Shown here: positions 43,816 to 52,855 of the stretch, piece by piece
Layout: the number at the start of each line of letters is the position of its first letter
Numbering within the stretch: position 1 is the stretch's first letter
Program-made: the position numbers and the translations under genes
Notes under the pieces: generated by a model
Seen by the model: the letters and a program-made list of their open reading frames with translations, nothing else
The model's database searches: none
What the model was told of the DNA's origin: nothing
Source: Streptomyces varsoviensis
GTDB lineage: Bacteria; Actinomycetota; Actinomycetes; Streptomycetales; Streptomycetaceae
Length of the DNA stretch: 64,000 nucleotides
Direction of reading: 5' to 3'
Assembly (NCBI RefSeq): GCF_000718635.1
Contig: NZ_JOBF01000001.1
Location: forward strand, 186,001-250,000

Positions 43816-44140
43816 CGCCACGCCGGGCGCCCGGCCCGGCCGTCGCGCCCCGCGGGGGCCCGGCCCCCGCCCGCGCCGCCGTCGGCGGGCGCGTTCCGGA
43901 AGCGGGCCCCGTACGTACCGGGCGCCCCTCGCCGCGCGACGGGAGGCGGACGACGCGGCCCCGGGCCGACGCGGTCCCGGGCCGACGCGGTCCCGGGCCG
44001 ACGCGGTCCCGGGCCGACGCGGCCCCGGGCCGAGGCGGCCCTCGCCGCGCGCCGGGCGGCCGGACCGCGATTTCCGGCCGGGATTCACCCGAAAACTGGA
44101 TCAGCGCGCGCATCGCGGACAAAGACGGTCTGATGGACCG
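43816..44140. other. 325-bp gap after the HIT gene, repeat-rich
   Basis: No gene is apparent. It holds the 16-bp tandem repeat at 43951-44030 and an AT-richer stretch just before the deacetylase start (44075-44130) that could carry its promoter. Confidence 0.5.
43951..44030. repeat. Five tandem 16-bp units, CGACGCGG(T/C)CCCGGGC
   Basis: Units start at 43951, 43967, 43983, 43999 and 44015. The first and last carry C and the middle three T at position 9. A sixth, broken unit (CGAGGCGG) follows. Each unit includes a CCCGGG palindrome. Confidence 0.85.
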
Positions 44141-44935
44141 GTGACCTTCCTTCACCGCCGCGGTGTGCTGCGCGCCGCCGCAGGGACCACAGCCGGCGCG
44201 GCCGCCGGGGCGCTGCTGCCGGGCTGCGCGGGGGACCGCGCCGCCACCGACGCCCGGCACGCGCCGTCGGCGGCCCGGGACCCGGCGCCCACGCCCGTAC
44301 CGGCGGCGTCGGCCCGGCCGCTGCCCCGGGGGCTCCCGGCCCAGATCGCGCACGGGCCGCGCGCCGGGACCGCGGTGGCCCTCACCTTCCACGGCCGCGG
44401 CGACCCGAAGCTCGCCACCGCGCTCCTCGCCGAGGCCGAGCGGGCCGGGGCGCGGCTGACGGTGCTGGCCGTGGGCCAGTGGCTCGACGAGGCGCCGCGG
44501 ATGGCCCGCCGGGTGCTCGACGGCGGGCACGAGCTGGGCAACCACACCATGCGCCACCTCGACATCTCCACGATGTCCGGGACGGCCGCGTACGCCGAGA
44601 TCACCGAGTGCGCCGACCGGCTGCGGCGGCTCACCGGTTCCATCGGCCGCTGGTTCCGGCCCTCCCGCGCGCAGTACGCCACCGAACGGGTCGCCCGGCT
44701 GGCCGCGAAGGCCGGCTACCCGCACGTCCTCTCGTACGACGTGGACTCCCTCGACTACACCGACCCGGGCGGCGACGCCGTGCGCCGCACCGTCCTGGCC
44801 GCCGTCCGGCCCGGCTCGGTGGTCTCCCTGCACTTCGGGCACGCCGGTACCCTCACCGCGCTGCCCGGCATCCTCGACGGCCTGCACCGGCGCGGCCTGC
44901 GCGCCGTGACCACTACGGAGCTGCTGACCTCATGA
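44141..44935 (+). CDS. Exported polysaccharide deacetylase-like protein, atypical catalytic motif
   Basis: This 264-residue secreted lipoprotein has a twin-Arg-like signal (LHRRGVLRAAAG) and a lipobox ending LPGC (about residue 29). The NodB-type fold keeps the metal motif NHTMRHLD, the DVDSLDYTDP segment and SLHFGHAG. The first motif, normally TFDDGPD, reads TFHGRGDP, so the catalytic-base and metal Asp pair is replaced. It may be a sugar-binding or altered-metal enzyme. The next gene overlaps by ATGA. Confidence 0.82.
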   Translation: MTFLHRRGVLRAAAGTTAGAAAGALLPGCAGDRAATDARHAPSAARDPAPTPVPAASARPLPRGLPAQIAHGPRAGTAVALTFHGRGDPKLATALLAEAERAGARLTVLAVGQWLDEAPRMARRVLDGGHELGNHTMRHLDISTMSGTAAYAEITECADRLRRLTGSIGRWFRPSRAQYATERVARLAAKAGYPHVLSYDVDSLDYTDPGGDAVRRTVLAAVRPGSVVSLHFGHAGTLTALPGILDGLHRRGLRAVTTTELLTS

Positions 44936-46125
44936 CTGCCCTCATGACCCGGCCCACTCCTCGCGCCCTCCGCCGCACCGCCCTGCTGGCCGTCGCCGGC
45001 GTCCTGCTCGCGACGGGCTGCGGGGGCGGCGGCCACAGCGACGAGGCCGCCGGCCGCACGCCGCGGCCGCGCGCCTCCACCCCCGCCGCCGCCCCCGGGC
45101 TGCCGGGCATGCCGCCGCTGCTCGATCCGCACGACCTCTACGCCGCGGACCGGCCGAACGCCCTGTCCCCGGTGGTCAAGGACTTCCCCTCGCGCGTCTA
45201 CGTGCCGAACACCGAATCCGACACGGTCAGCGTCATCGACCCCAAGACGTACAAGGTCGTCGAGACGATCCCGGTGGGCCGGCAGCCGCAGCACGTCGTG
45301 CCCTCCTGGGACCTGAAGACCCTGTGGGTCAACAACGACCTCGGGCACTCGCTGACGCCCCTGAACCCGGCCACCGGAAAGGCCGGCAAGCCCGTCGACG
45401 TCCACGACCCGTACAACCTCTACTTCACGCCGGACGGCAAATACGCCGTCGTGATGGCCTCCATGGACCGCCAACTGGTCTTCCGCGACCCGCACACCAT
45501 GGCCGTGAAGAAGACCGTCCCGGTGAGCTGCCACGGCGTCAACCACGCCGACTTCTCGCCCGACGGGCGGTACTTCATCGTCTCCTGCGAGTTCTCCGGC
45601 GAGCTGCTGAAGGTGGACACCGCCGCCATGAAGGTCACCGGCCAGCGGAAACTGCCGTTCCAGGGCGCGATGCCGCAGGACGTGAAGATCTCCTCGGACG
45701 GGAAGACCTGGTATATCGCCGACATGATGGCCCACGGCGTCTGGGTCCTGGACGGCGACAAGTTCACCGAGCCGCGCCTGATGCGCACCGGCAAGGGCGC
45801 CCACGGACTCTACGTCTCCCGCGACTCGAAGTCGATGTACATCTCCAACCGCGGCGAGGGCACCATCTCGGTCCTGGACCTGCCCAGCCGCAAGCTGGTG
45901 AAGAAGTGGCGGCTGCCGGACGGCGGCAGCCCGGACATGGGCGGGGTCTCGGCGGACGGCAAGGTGCTCTGGCTCTCCGGCCGGTACGACGCCGAGGTCT
46001 ACGCGATCGACACGGGCAGCGGCCGCCAGCTCGCCCGTATCCCCGTCGGCAGCGGCCCGCACGGACTGGCGGTCTACCCGCAGCCCGGCCGCTACTCGCT
46101 CGGCCACACGGGCATCTTCCGCTGA
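44932..46125 (+). CDS. YncE-like beta-propeller lipoprotein
   Basis: This 397-residue protein has a signal peptide with lipobox (VLLATGC) and an Ala/Pro/Thr-rich linker to about residue 60, then a seven-bladed propeller of YVPNTESDTVSVID-type blades (VYVPN, LWVNN, YFIVSC, MYISN). Such 40-residue blades are typical of the YncE/cytochrome-D1-like family. The ATG at 44932 overlaps the deacetylase stop, so both are made together and probably meet on the cell surface. No ligand can be named. Confidence 0.85.
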   Translation: MTALMTRPTPRALRRTALLAVAGVLLATGCGGGGHSDEAAGRTPRPRASTPAAAPGLPGMPPLLDPHDLYAADRPNALSPVVKDFPSRVYVPNTESDTVSVIDPKTYKVVETIPVGRQPQHVVPSWDLKTLWVNNDLGHSLTPLNPATGKAGKPVDVHDPYNLYFTPDGKYAVVMASMDRQLVFRDPHTMAVKKTVPVSCHGVNHADFSPDGRYFIVSCEFSGELLKVDTAAMKVTGQRKLPFQGAMPQDVKISSDGKTWYIADMMAHGVWVLDGDKFTEPRLMRTGKGAHGLYVSRDSKSMYISNRGEGTISVLDLPSRKLVKKWRLPDGGSPDMGGVSADGKVLWLSGRYDAEVYAIDTGSGRQLARIPVGSGPHGLAVYPQPGRYSLGHTGIFR

Positions 46126-46129
46126 CGAC

Positions 46130-46174
46130 GGGGTGCCTGCCGGAGGCGGACGCTGGGGTGCCTGCCGGAGGCGG
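46130..46174. repeat. Two direct copies of GGGGTGCCTGCCGGAGGCGG
   Basis: Exact 20-base copies start at 46130 and 46155, between convergent stop codons. Each contains a small GCCT/AGGC hairpin, so the pair may also terminate transcription. Confidence 0.8.
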
Positions 46175-46180
46175 CGCGCC

Positions 46181-47836
46181 TCAGCCCGCGTAGTCGTCCG
46201 CCTTGCGCGGCGACGGGTCCTGGATCGCACCGCTGAGGAACGCCGCCCGGTTGCCGAACTTCGTGATGTCCACCCCGTTCTCCTCCAGTACGCGCAGCGC
46301 CGCCTCGTGCACCACCCGCAGGACGGGCGTGGCCGCGCGCATCGCGTCGTCCGCCATGAACCGGTGCCGCCAGGGCTTGTCGGCCCAGGCGTGCCGCAGG
46401 CCGAAGGGCTCGGGGAGCTTGAGCTTGCCGCCCCAGTACTCCAGCAGCGGCGGGTACCACGTGAGGGGGGCGCGCGCCGTCAGCCGGGCGACCTCGCGGG
46501 CGTGCACGATCGGCAGGGTCTTCTGGGTCGGCGCCCAGAACTTGAGCCCCTTGACCTCCTTCGTACGGGCCTTGGGCTTGTTCGAGAACATCGGGTGGAC
46601 GGGGCCCAGCGCGTGCCCGGTGATCTCGATGCGCAGCGTCTTGTGCAGCACCGTGACGGTGATCAGCAGCGTGATCACCAACTGGCCGTCCCACAGCACG
46701 AACTGGACGCCCAGGTAGTGCCGGTTGCCGCTGCCGAACTGCTGCTCGTTGCAGATCTTCTGGAGCTCCGAGCCCCTTATCTCGTACGAGCCCTTCTCGC
46801 CGCCGCCGGGGCGCGAGACCTCCGAGGCGCCCTCGCCGATGGGGGAGACCACCCAGTGCTCCACGAAGGGCGGGGTGAAGCCGCCGGTGTGCAGCGGGCT
46901 GCGCTCCAGGAGCTGGAGCTGGTCGTACACCGCGCGCACCACGTCCCAACTGCGGAAGGGGTGGATCTCCTTCTCCGGGTCGCTGGGGACCAGGTCCTCG
47001 GCCATCTGCCAGCTTCCCCAGCGGGTGCCCATGCCGAGTATGCCCTTGGGGCCGGCGTAGTAGACGACGTTGCTGCGCTGCTCCGCGCTGAGGTGGGCCA
47101 GGCTCTGCCGCAGCCGCTCGGCCGCGCTCTCGCCGGGGTTCTTCGGCACCGCCTCGGGGATCTTCGCGCCCACCCCGCCGCCGGAGAGGAGGCCGCTCCA
47201 GCGGTCGCGGAGATCCTTCGCGGTGCGCTCGCAGATGATCTTCGCCCAGAAGCCGCCGATGAGCGGGGCGATGAGCATCGCGCGCAGGTAGACGCCCCAG
47301 AAGCCGTTGAACGGAAGCTTGATCATGAAGATCACGCCGAGCACGGCGAGCGCGAGGAGCAGCGCCGTGCCGAGCACGCCGGCCCGCTTGTTCTGGGCCC
47401 CGGCGATCAGCCGGCGGAGCTGGAAGCCGCCGAGCCACAGCAGCACGCCGGGGAGGAAGAGCAGCCCGAAGACGACCATGATCACGGTGAGCTGGGTGTC
47501 GCGCTGCTTGCGGATGCGCAGCGCGGCCAGGCAGTGCTCGACGACGGTCTGCGGCTCGATGCCGAAGGACTGGATGAGCGGCTTGCGGCCCTCGTCGATC
47601 ATGCGCTTCTGCACGGCGCGCGAGAACGCCTCGCCCAGGTTGGGTTCGAGCAGCGCGAACCGGGGCTTCTGCACCTCGGAGGTGGCCGTGTCCGAGTTGG
47701 CCTTGAGCAGCTCGTCCATCGGGCCGTCCCGGTACGCCGCGGAGGCGAGCGCCTGCGTCGCCGCCGTCTGCCCGGCCGCACCCGAGAGCGGAACCTGCGC
47801 CCCCGGACTGAAGTCGAACGCGTCCCCTATAGCCAC
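46181..47836 (-). CDS. Large conserved membrane protein, function unknown
   Basis: This 551-residue protein has a polar first 100 residues, then about four helices (VIMVVFGLLFLPGVLLWLGG, VLGTALLLALAVLGVIFMIK, GVYLRAMLIAPLIGGFW, LVITLLITVTVLHKTLRIEI) and a long cytoplasmic C-terminal part. The segment RSNVVYYAGPKGILGMGTRW is distinctive. I recognise no family name. The GTG start at 47836 follows GGGGGCG. It is convergent with the propeller gene. Confidence 0.78.
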   Translation of the reverse strand: MAIGDAFDFSPGAQVPLSGAAGQTAATQALASAAYRDGPMDELLKANSDTATSEVQKPRFALLEPNLGEAFSRAVQKRMIDEGRKPLIQSFGIEPQTVVEHCLAALRIRKQRDTQLTVIMVVFGLLFLPGVLLWLGGFQLRRLIAGAQNKRAGVLGTALLLALAVLGVIFMIKLPFNGFWGVYLRAMLIAPLIGGFWAKIICERTAKDLRDRWSGLLSGGGVGAKIPEAVPKNPGESAAERLRQSLAHLSAEQRSNVVYYAGPKGILGMGTRWGSWQMAEDLVPSDPEKEIHPFRSWDVVRAVYDQLQLLERSPLHTGGFTPPFVEHWVVSPIGEGASEVSRPGGGEKGSYEIRGSELQKICNEQQFGSGNRHYLGVQFVLWDGQLVITLLITVTVLHKTLRIEITGHALGPVHPMFSNKPKARTKEVKGLKFWAPTQKTLPIVHAREVARLTARAPLTWYPPLLEYWGGKLKLPEPFGLRHAWADKPWRHRFMADDAMRAATPVLRVVHEAALRVLEENGVDITKFGNRAAFLSGAIQDPSPRKADDYAG

Positions 47837-48000
47837 TACCGCCCCCAACGCCGCACACCTGGTGTTGCGGTCTGTTCCCGACTCCCGCTCACGCCACACC
47901 TTGTGAGCTGCCGGTCCAGCGTATCGGCGGTGTCCACCCCGTGTCGCCGGAGATCGGGAAGCCGCCCGTCGCAACCGAGTTGAGGCGGGCGGCTCGCGAA

Positions 48001-50199
48001 CTATCGGCCGTTCTCGGCCTGTTCCCGAATCCGGTCGGAGAGCTGCGCCGGCATCGGCTCGTGACGCGCGTACGAGCGGCTGAACCGCCCGGTGCCGTGC
48101 GACAGGGACCGCAGGTCCACCGCGTACCGGCCGATCTCGATCTCCGGGATCTCGGCCCGTACGAGCGTGCGCTCCGCCCCCGACTGCTCGGTGCCCACCA
48201 CCCGGCCGCGCCGCCCGGAGAGGTCGCTCATCACCGCCCCGACGAACTCGTCGGAGACCAGCACCCGCACCTCGGCGACCGGCTCCAGCAGATGGATACG
48301 GGCGTCCGCCGCCGCCTCCCGCAGCGCGAGCGCGCCCGCCGTCTGGAACGCCGCGTCCGAGGAGTCCACCGAGTGCGCCTTCCCGTCGAGCAGGGTGACC
48401 CGCACGTCGACGAGGGGGTACCCGGCGGCGAGACCGCGCGCGGCCTGGGCCCGTACGCCCTTCTCCACGGACGGGATGAACTGCCGGGGCACGGCGCCGC
48501 CCACCACCTTGTCGACGAACTCGATGCCCGAACCGGGCGGCAGCGGCTCCACCTCGATCTCGCAGATCGCGTACTGGCCGTGGCCCCCGGACTGCTTGAC
48601 GTGCCGCCCGCGCCCCGCCGCCTTCGAGCCGAACGTCTCCCGCAGCGAGACCTTGTGCGGCACGGTGTCGACCTGCACGCCGTACCGGGTGCGCAGCCGC
48701 TCCAGCGCCACGTCCATATGGGCCTCGCCCAGGCACCACAGGACCACCTGATGGGTGTCCGGGTTCTGTTCGAGCCGCATGGTGGGGTCCTCGGCGACCA
48801 GGCGGCCGAGGCCCTGCGAGAGCTTGTCCTCGTCGGCCTTGCTGTGCGCCTCGATGGCGACGGGCAGCAGCGGGTCCGGCATCACCCAGGGCTCCATCAG
48901 GAGCGGGTCGTCCTTGGCGGAGAGCGTGTCGCCGGTCTCCGCGCGACCCAGCTTCGCCACACAGGCCAGATCGCCCGCGATGGCCTCCGGGACCGTGCGC
49001 TGCACCTTCCCGAACGGCGAGGACAGGGCCCCGACCCGCTCGTCGACGTCGTGGTCCTCATGGCCGCGGTCCTGGAGCCCGTGGCCCGAGACATGCACGG
49101 TCTCGTCCGGGCGCAGGGTCCCCGAGAACACCCGGACCAGGGAGATCCGGCCGACGTAGGGGTCGGAGGAGGTCTTGACCACCTCCGCAGCCAGCGGGCC
49201 CGCCGGATCGCAGGCCAGCGGAGGGCGCCGGGCGCCGCCGGGGTGCGCGACGGCGGGCGCCTCGCGCTCCAGCGGGGTGGGGAAGCCGCCGGTGATCAGC
49301 TCCAGCAGCTCGACGGTGCCCAGGCCCTGCCGGGCGCCCTCGGCGGCGGGGGCGGCGGCCAGCACGGGGTGGAACCTGCCGCGCGCCACGGCCCGTTCCA
49401 GATCCTCGACGAGCGTCTTGACGTCGAGCTCCGCGCCGCTGAGATAGCGGTCCATCAGGGTCTCGTCCTCGCTCTCGGCGATGATCCCCTCGATGAGCCG
49501 GTTGCGCGCCTCCTCGATCCGCGGCAGGTGCGCCGCGTCCGGCGGCTCGTCGGTCCGTACGCCCGTGGAGTAGTCGAAGACCCGCTGCGAGAGCAGGCCG
49601 ATGAGCCCGGTGACGGACGCGTGGCCGTCGGGGCCCTCGGGGCCGTGCAGCGGCAGGTACAGGGGGAGCACGGAGTCGGGGGAGTCGCCGCCCAGCGTCC
49701 GCCGGCAGACCTCCGTCATCTCCTCGAAGTCGGCGCGGGCGGCTTCGAGGTGGGTCACGACCAGGGCGCGCGGCATGTTCACCGCGGCGCACTCGTCCCA
49801 CACCATGCGGGTGGCGCCGTCCACGCCGTCGGCCGCCGACACGATGAAGAGGGCCGCGTCCGCGGCGCGCAGACCGGCCCTCAGCTCCCCGACGAAATCG
49901 GCGTAGCCGGGGGTGTCCAATAGATTGATCTTGATGCCGCCCCACTCCACGGGGATCAGCGAAAGCTGTACGGAGCGCTGCTGGCGGTGCTCGATCTCGT
50001 CGTAGTCGGAGGCACAGCCGCCGTCCTCGACCCGTCCGGCCCGGTTCACCGCGCCGGTCGCCAGCGCCAGGGCCTCCACCAGAGTCGTCTTCCCGGACCC
50101 GCTGTGGCCGACCAGCACCACATTCCGAATGGAGCCGGGCCGGTCGGCCGCCACTGCCCTGCCGGCGGCCCCTGGGTGCGTACTCGTCTTGTCGCCCAT
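48001..50199 (-). CDS. Elongation factor G-like GTPase
   Basis: This 732-residue translational GTPase of the EF-G2-like class common in actinobacteria has GHSGSGKTTL (G1) and LLDTPGYADF (G3). The switch-I region (EHRQQRSVQLSLIPVEW) and G4 (VVTHLEAA instead of NKxD) are unlike canonical EF-G. Domains II-V follow (VFSGTLRPDETVHV, LGEAHMDVALERLR, GHGQYAICEIEVEP). It is probably ribosome-related but not the essential translocase. The ATG at 50199 follows GGGAGGCG. Confidence 0.88.
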   Translation of the reverse strand: MGDKTSTHPGAAGRAVAADRPGSIRNVVLVGHSGSGKTTLVEALALATGAVNRAGRVEDGGCASDYDEIEHRQQRSVQLSLIPVEWGGIKINLLDTPGYADFVGELRAGLRAADAALFIVSAADGVDGATRMVWDECAAVNMPRALVVTHLEAARADFEEMTEVCRRTLGGDSPDSVLPLYLPLHGPEGPDGHASVTGLIGLLSQRVFDYSTGVRTDEPPDAAHLPRIEEARNRLIEGIIAESEDETLMDRYLSGAELDVKTLVEDLERAVARGRFHPVLAAAPAAEGARQGLGTVELLELITGGFPTPLEREAPAVAHPGGARRPPLACDPAGPLAAEVVKTSSDPYVGRISLVRVFSGTLRPDETVHVSGHGLQDRGHEDHDVDERVGALSSPFGKVQRTVPEAIAGDLACVAKLGRAETGDTLSAKDDPLLMEPWVMPDPLLPVAIEAHSKADEDKLSQGLGRLVAEDPTMRLEQNPDTHQVVLWCLGEAHMDVALERLRTRYGVQVDTVPHKVSLRETFGSKAAGRGRHVKQSGGHGQYAICEIEVEPLPPGSGIEFVDKVVGGAVPRQFIPSVEKGVRAQAARGLAAGYPLVDVRVTLLDGKAHSVDSSDAAFQTAGALALREAAADARIHLLEPVAEVRVLVSDEFVGAVMSDLSGRRGRVVGTEQSGAERTLVRAEIPEIEIGRYAVDLRSLSHGTGRFSRSYARHEPMPAQLSDRIREQAENGR

Positions 50200-50375
50200 G
50201 TGTCTCGCCTCCCGGTCGACACTGCGGTATGTCGAGCTTTCCACCGGGGCCATGGTGCGTCCATACATCGCACACGCGCCCGTAACGGGACCGGCCGGAC
50301 GAAGATCAACTCATCGGCCGGAAATGGACCTTCGCGAGGCGGCCGGAAGACGGGCCCGCCGGCCCCGTGCCGCCG

Positions 50376-51251
50376 TCAGCGGGAGCTGACCGCGCCCGTG
50401 TCCCACGCCCAGGCCGCGATCTCGACGCGGTTGCGCACCCCCAGCTTCGACTGGACGCTCGCCAGGTGCGTCTTGACCGTCGAGAGGGAGAGGAACAGCT
50501 CCTGGCAGATCTCCTGGTTGGTCCGGCCGACCGCGACCAGCCGCACCACGTCCGTCTCCCGGCCGGTGAGCGCGGCCCCCGCCCGGGCCGCCGGCCTGTG
50601 CCGCTGCTCGCCGAGGCGCGCCAGCAGCCGTACGGTCACGGCCGGGGAGACCAGCGCGTCGCCGCGCGCCGCCGCCCGCACCGCCTCGACCAGCAGCCCC
50701 GGCCCCGCGTCCTTGAGCAGGAAGCCGCACGCCCCGTGCCGCATCGCCGTGTAGAGGTAGTCGTCCTGGTCGAAGGTGGTGACGATGACCACCCGCAGCG
50801 GATCGGCGGCCTCCGGGCCCGCGAGCACCCGGGTCACCTCCAGGCCGTCGAGCCGCGGCATCCGCACGTCCACCAGGCACACGTCGGGGCGCAGCCGGCG
50901 GGCGGCCTCGACGCACTCGGCGCCGTCCGCCGCCTCGCCGATCACCGTGATGCCGGGCTGCGCGTCGAGGATCAGCCGGAAGCCGGTACGGACCATCTCC
51001 TGGTCGTCGGCGATGAGGACGGTCGTCTCGGCGGCGGGGGAGAAGGGCGAGGGGGCCTCGGGGGCGGGCGCGCCGGAGGGGGGCGTCTCGGCGGCGGGCT
51101 TTTCGGATGCGGGAGCCTCGGGGGCGGGTTTTCCGGCTGCGGGCCTTTCGGCTGCGGGCGGCGCGGATATGGGCGTACCGGCCGGGGACTTCGCGGATAT
51201 GGGCGTACCGGACAGGGGCCGCGCGGATACGGGCGTCGTGGAGCTGCTCAC
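50376..51251 (-). CDS. LuxR/NarL-family response regulator
   Basis: The 291 residues start with about 75 residues rich in Pro, Ala, Glu and Ser (repeats of xPxSA/AETP), then a receiver domain (ADDQEMV acidic pocket, phospho-Asp in CLVDVRMPRLDG, Lys in FLLKDA) and a LuxR helix-turn-helix (ALTGRETDVVRLVAVGRTNQ). No start nearer the receiver exists, so the extension seems real. It overlaps its kinase gene by GTGA, so the pair is co-translated. Target genes are unknown. Confidence 0.88.
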   Translation of the reverse strand: MSSSTTPVSARPLSGTPISAKSPAGTPISAPPAAERPAAGKPAPEAPASEKPAAETPPSGAPAPEAPSPFSPAAETTVLIADDQEMVRTGFRLILDAQPGITVIGEAADGAECVEAARRLRPDVCLVDVRMPRLDGLEVTRVLAGPEAADPLRVVIVTTFDQDDYLYTAMRHGACGFLLKDAGPGLLVEAVRAAARGDALVSPAVTVRLLARLGEQRHRPAARAGAALTGRETDVVRLVAVGRTNQEICQELFLSLSTVKTHLASVQSKLGVRNRVEIAAWAWDTGAVSSR

Positions 51252-52462
51252 CGGGGTGATCCTGCCATGGGCCCCGCGCCGCCCGGAGCGGGGAAGGCGG
51301 CGGCGACCAGCCAGCCGCCGTCGGCCGTCGGCTCCGCCCGCAGCTCGCCCTCGACGGCCTCCACCCGCTCCCGCAGCCCGAGCAGGCCGAAGCCGCCGCG
51401 CCCGCCGAGCGGCGCGAACCGCCGCTCGGGGGAAGGGGCGTTGCGGACCTGGACGGTGAGCCGCTCCGCGTCCGCGTCGATACGGACGTCGGCCGACGGC
51501 GCGGCGGGGGCGTGCCGGCGCACATTGGTCAGCGCCTCCCGCACCACGCGCTGTACGGACGTCTCCACCTCGGGCCCCAGCCGGGCCCGGCGGGCCGCTT
51601 CGGTGACCTCCAGGGCGACCGGCGGGCCGCCGTTGCGGGTGAACTCGGCGACAAGGGACGGCAGTTCATCGAGCGTGTCGCCGGGGCGCAGCGGCTCGCC
51701 CTCCTCCTCGCGCAGCACGCGCACCAGCCGCCGCATCGAGTCCAGCGTCTCCGCCCCCGCCCGCTCGATGCCCTCCAGCAGCGGGTCCACCTGCTCGGGC
51801 GCGGTCTGGCGGATGGTGCGGGCGGCCTGCGCCTGGATGACGATCCCGGTGACGTGGTGGGCGACGAAGTCGTGGAGGTCGCGGGCGAGTTCGCGCCGTT
51901 CGCCCTCGCGGACGGCGGAGATGGCGCGGACGCGGCGGCCGTCCAGCACGCGCAGATAACTGCCGAGGCCGATGGCCGCGCCGACGCAGAAGGTGAGAAG
52001 GAAGGAGAAGGCGACCATCAGGTTCAGCTCGGCCATGCGCAGGGGCACGACGATGACCGCGAGACCCAGGGCCGCGCTCAGCGCGACGGCCATGCCCGGC
52101 GGCCCCTCCTTCCGCGCGACGCGCACCAGGGCCACCAGCAGACACGCGGTCTCCAGGAGCCCCCACGCGCCGTTCACGATCCGCTCGCCGGGCAGCAGCA
52201 GGAAGCCGGTCAGCAGCCAGGACAGCACGACCGCGGCCGCCATCCGCCACGTCACGGCACGCGGCCGGGCCGCGGGCAGCAGCACCAGCCCCGCGATCAC
52301 CGGCCCCACCACCGGAAACAGCCACGCCCGCGGCCCGGCCCCGGCGTGCCCCGCCCGCGCCGACGACAAATCGGCCACCCATAGCAGCGCGAGCGCCGCG
52401 TACAGCGCGCAGACGGCCAGATACTGCGCGCGAAAACGGGGGAACGGTACGCGATCTCTCAC
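51248..52462 (-). CDS. Sensor histidine kinase, HisKA_3 type
   Basis: This 404-residue kinase has about six membrane helices in the first 190 residues. The dimerisation/phosphoacceptor region is RRELARDLHDFVAHHVTG (phospho-His). A HATPase domain follows with N-box VVREALTNVRRHA and G-box GGRGGFGLLGLRERV. It pairs with the downstream LuxR regulator, with no extracellular sensor loop of note, so it may sense the membrane. The GTG at 52462 is the best-placed start, though with a weak ribosome site. Confidence 0.86.
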   Translation of the reverse strand: MRDRVPFPRFRAQYLAVCALYAALALLWVADLSSARAGHAGAGPRAWLFPVVGPVIAGLVLLPAARPRAVTWRMAAAVVLSWLLTGFLLLPGERIVNGAWGLLETACLLVALVRVARKEGPPGMAVALSAALGLAVIVVPLRMAELNLMVAFSFLLTFCVGAAIGLGSYLRVLDGRRVRAISAVREGERRELARDLHDFVAHHVTGIVIQAQAARTIRQTAPEQVDPLLEGIERAGAETLDSMRRLVRVLREEEGEPLRPGDTLDELPSLVAEFTRNGGPPVALEVTEAARRARLGPEVETSVQRVVREALTNVRRHAPAAPSADVRIDADAERLTVQVRNAPSPERRFAPLGGRGGFGLLGLRERVEAVEGELRAEPTADGGWLVAAAFPAPGGAGPMAGSPR

Positions 52463-52855
52463 GGCCCCGAGGCTACGCACCGACCCCCGGCCGCGCCGTC
52501 GGCCGATCGGCCGATACGGACCGGGCGACCTCGGCCGGTCGGCCGGGGCGGGGACCGTGCCTTGGGGCTGGGGTGCTCGTACGGGGCCCGGCGGCCTGTC
52601 CGTACGGCGCGGCTGCCGGCGATGGCGCGAGCACACCCGGCGCGGGTGCACTGGGCGCGGTCGGTCCGTACGCGCCGCGAGCGCCATGGCACGGGCGGGC
52701 CGTCCGCGCCCCCGGCGCGTTGGCGGTTCGGCGGCCGTGACGAGCGCCATGGTCGCCGGGCGCGATGCGTTCGCGGTGTGCGCGTGTCGCGTGACTACGA
52801 TGGGCCAGCCGGTGGCCCCTTGACCATCCGGCCCGATTCGACCTCCGGGAAGGCC
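52463..52855. other. 393-bp gap between divergent kinase and pgsA genes
   Basis: No gene is supported. It is rich in CGTACGG and GGCCGATCGGCCG-type palindromes around 52495-52550, where divergent promoters would be expected. A frame open upstream of pgsA is Arg-rich and has no family features. Confidence 0.45.
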
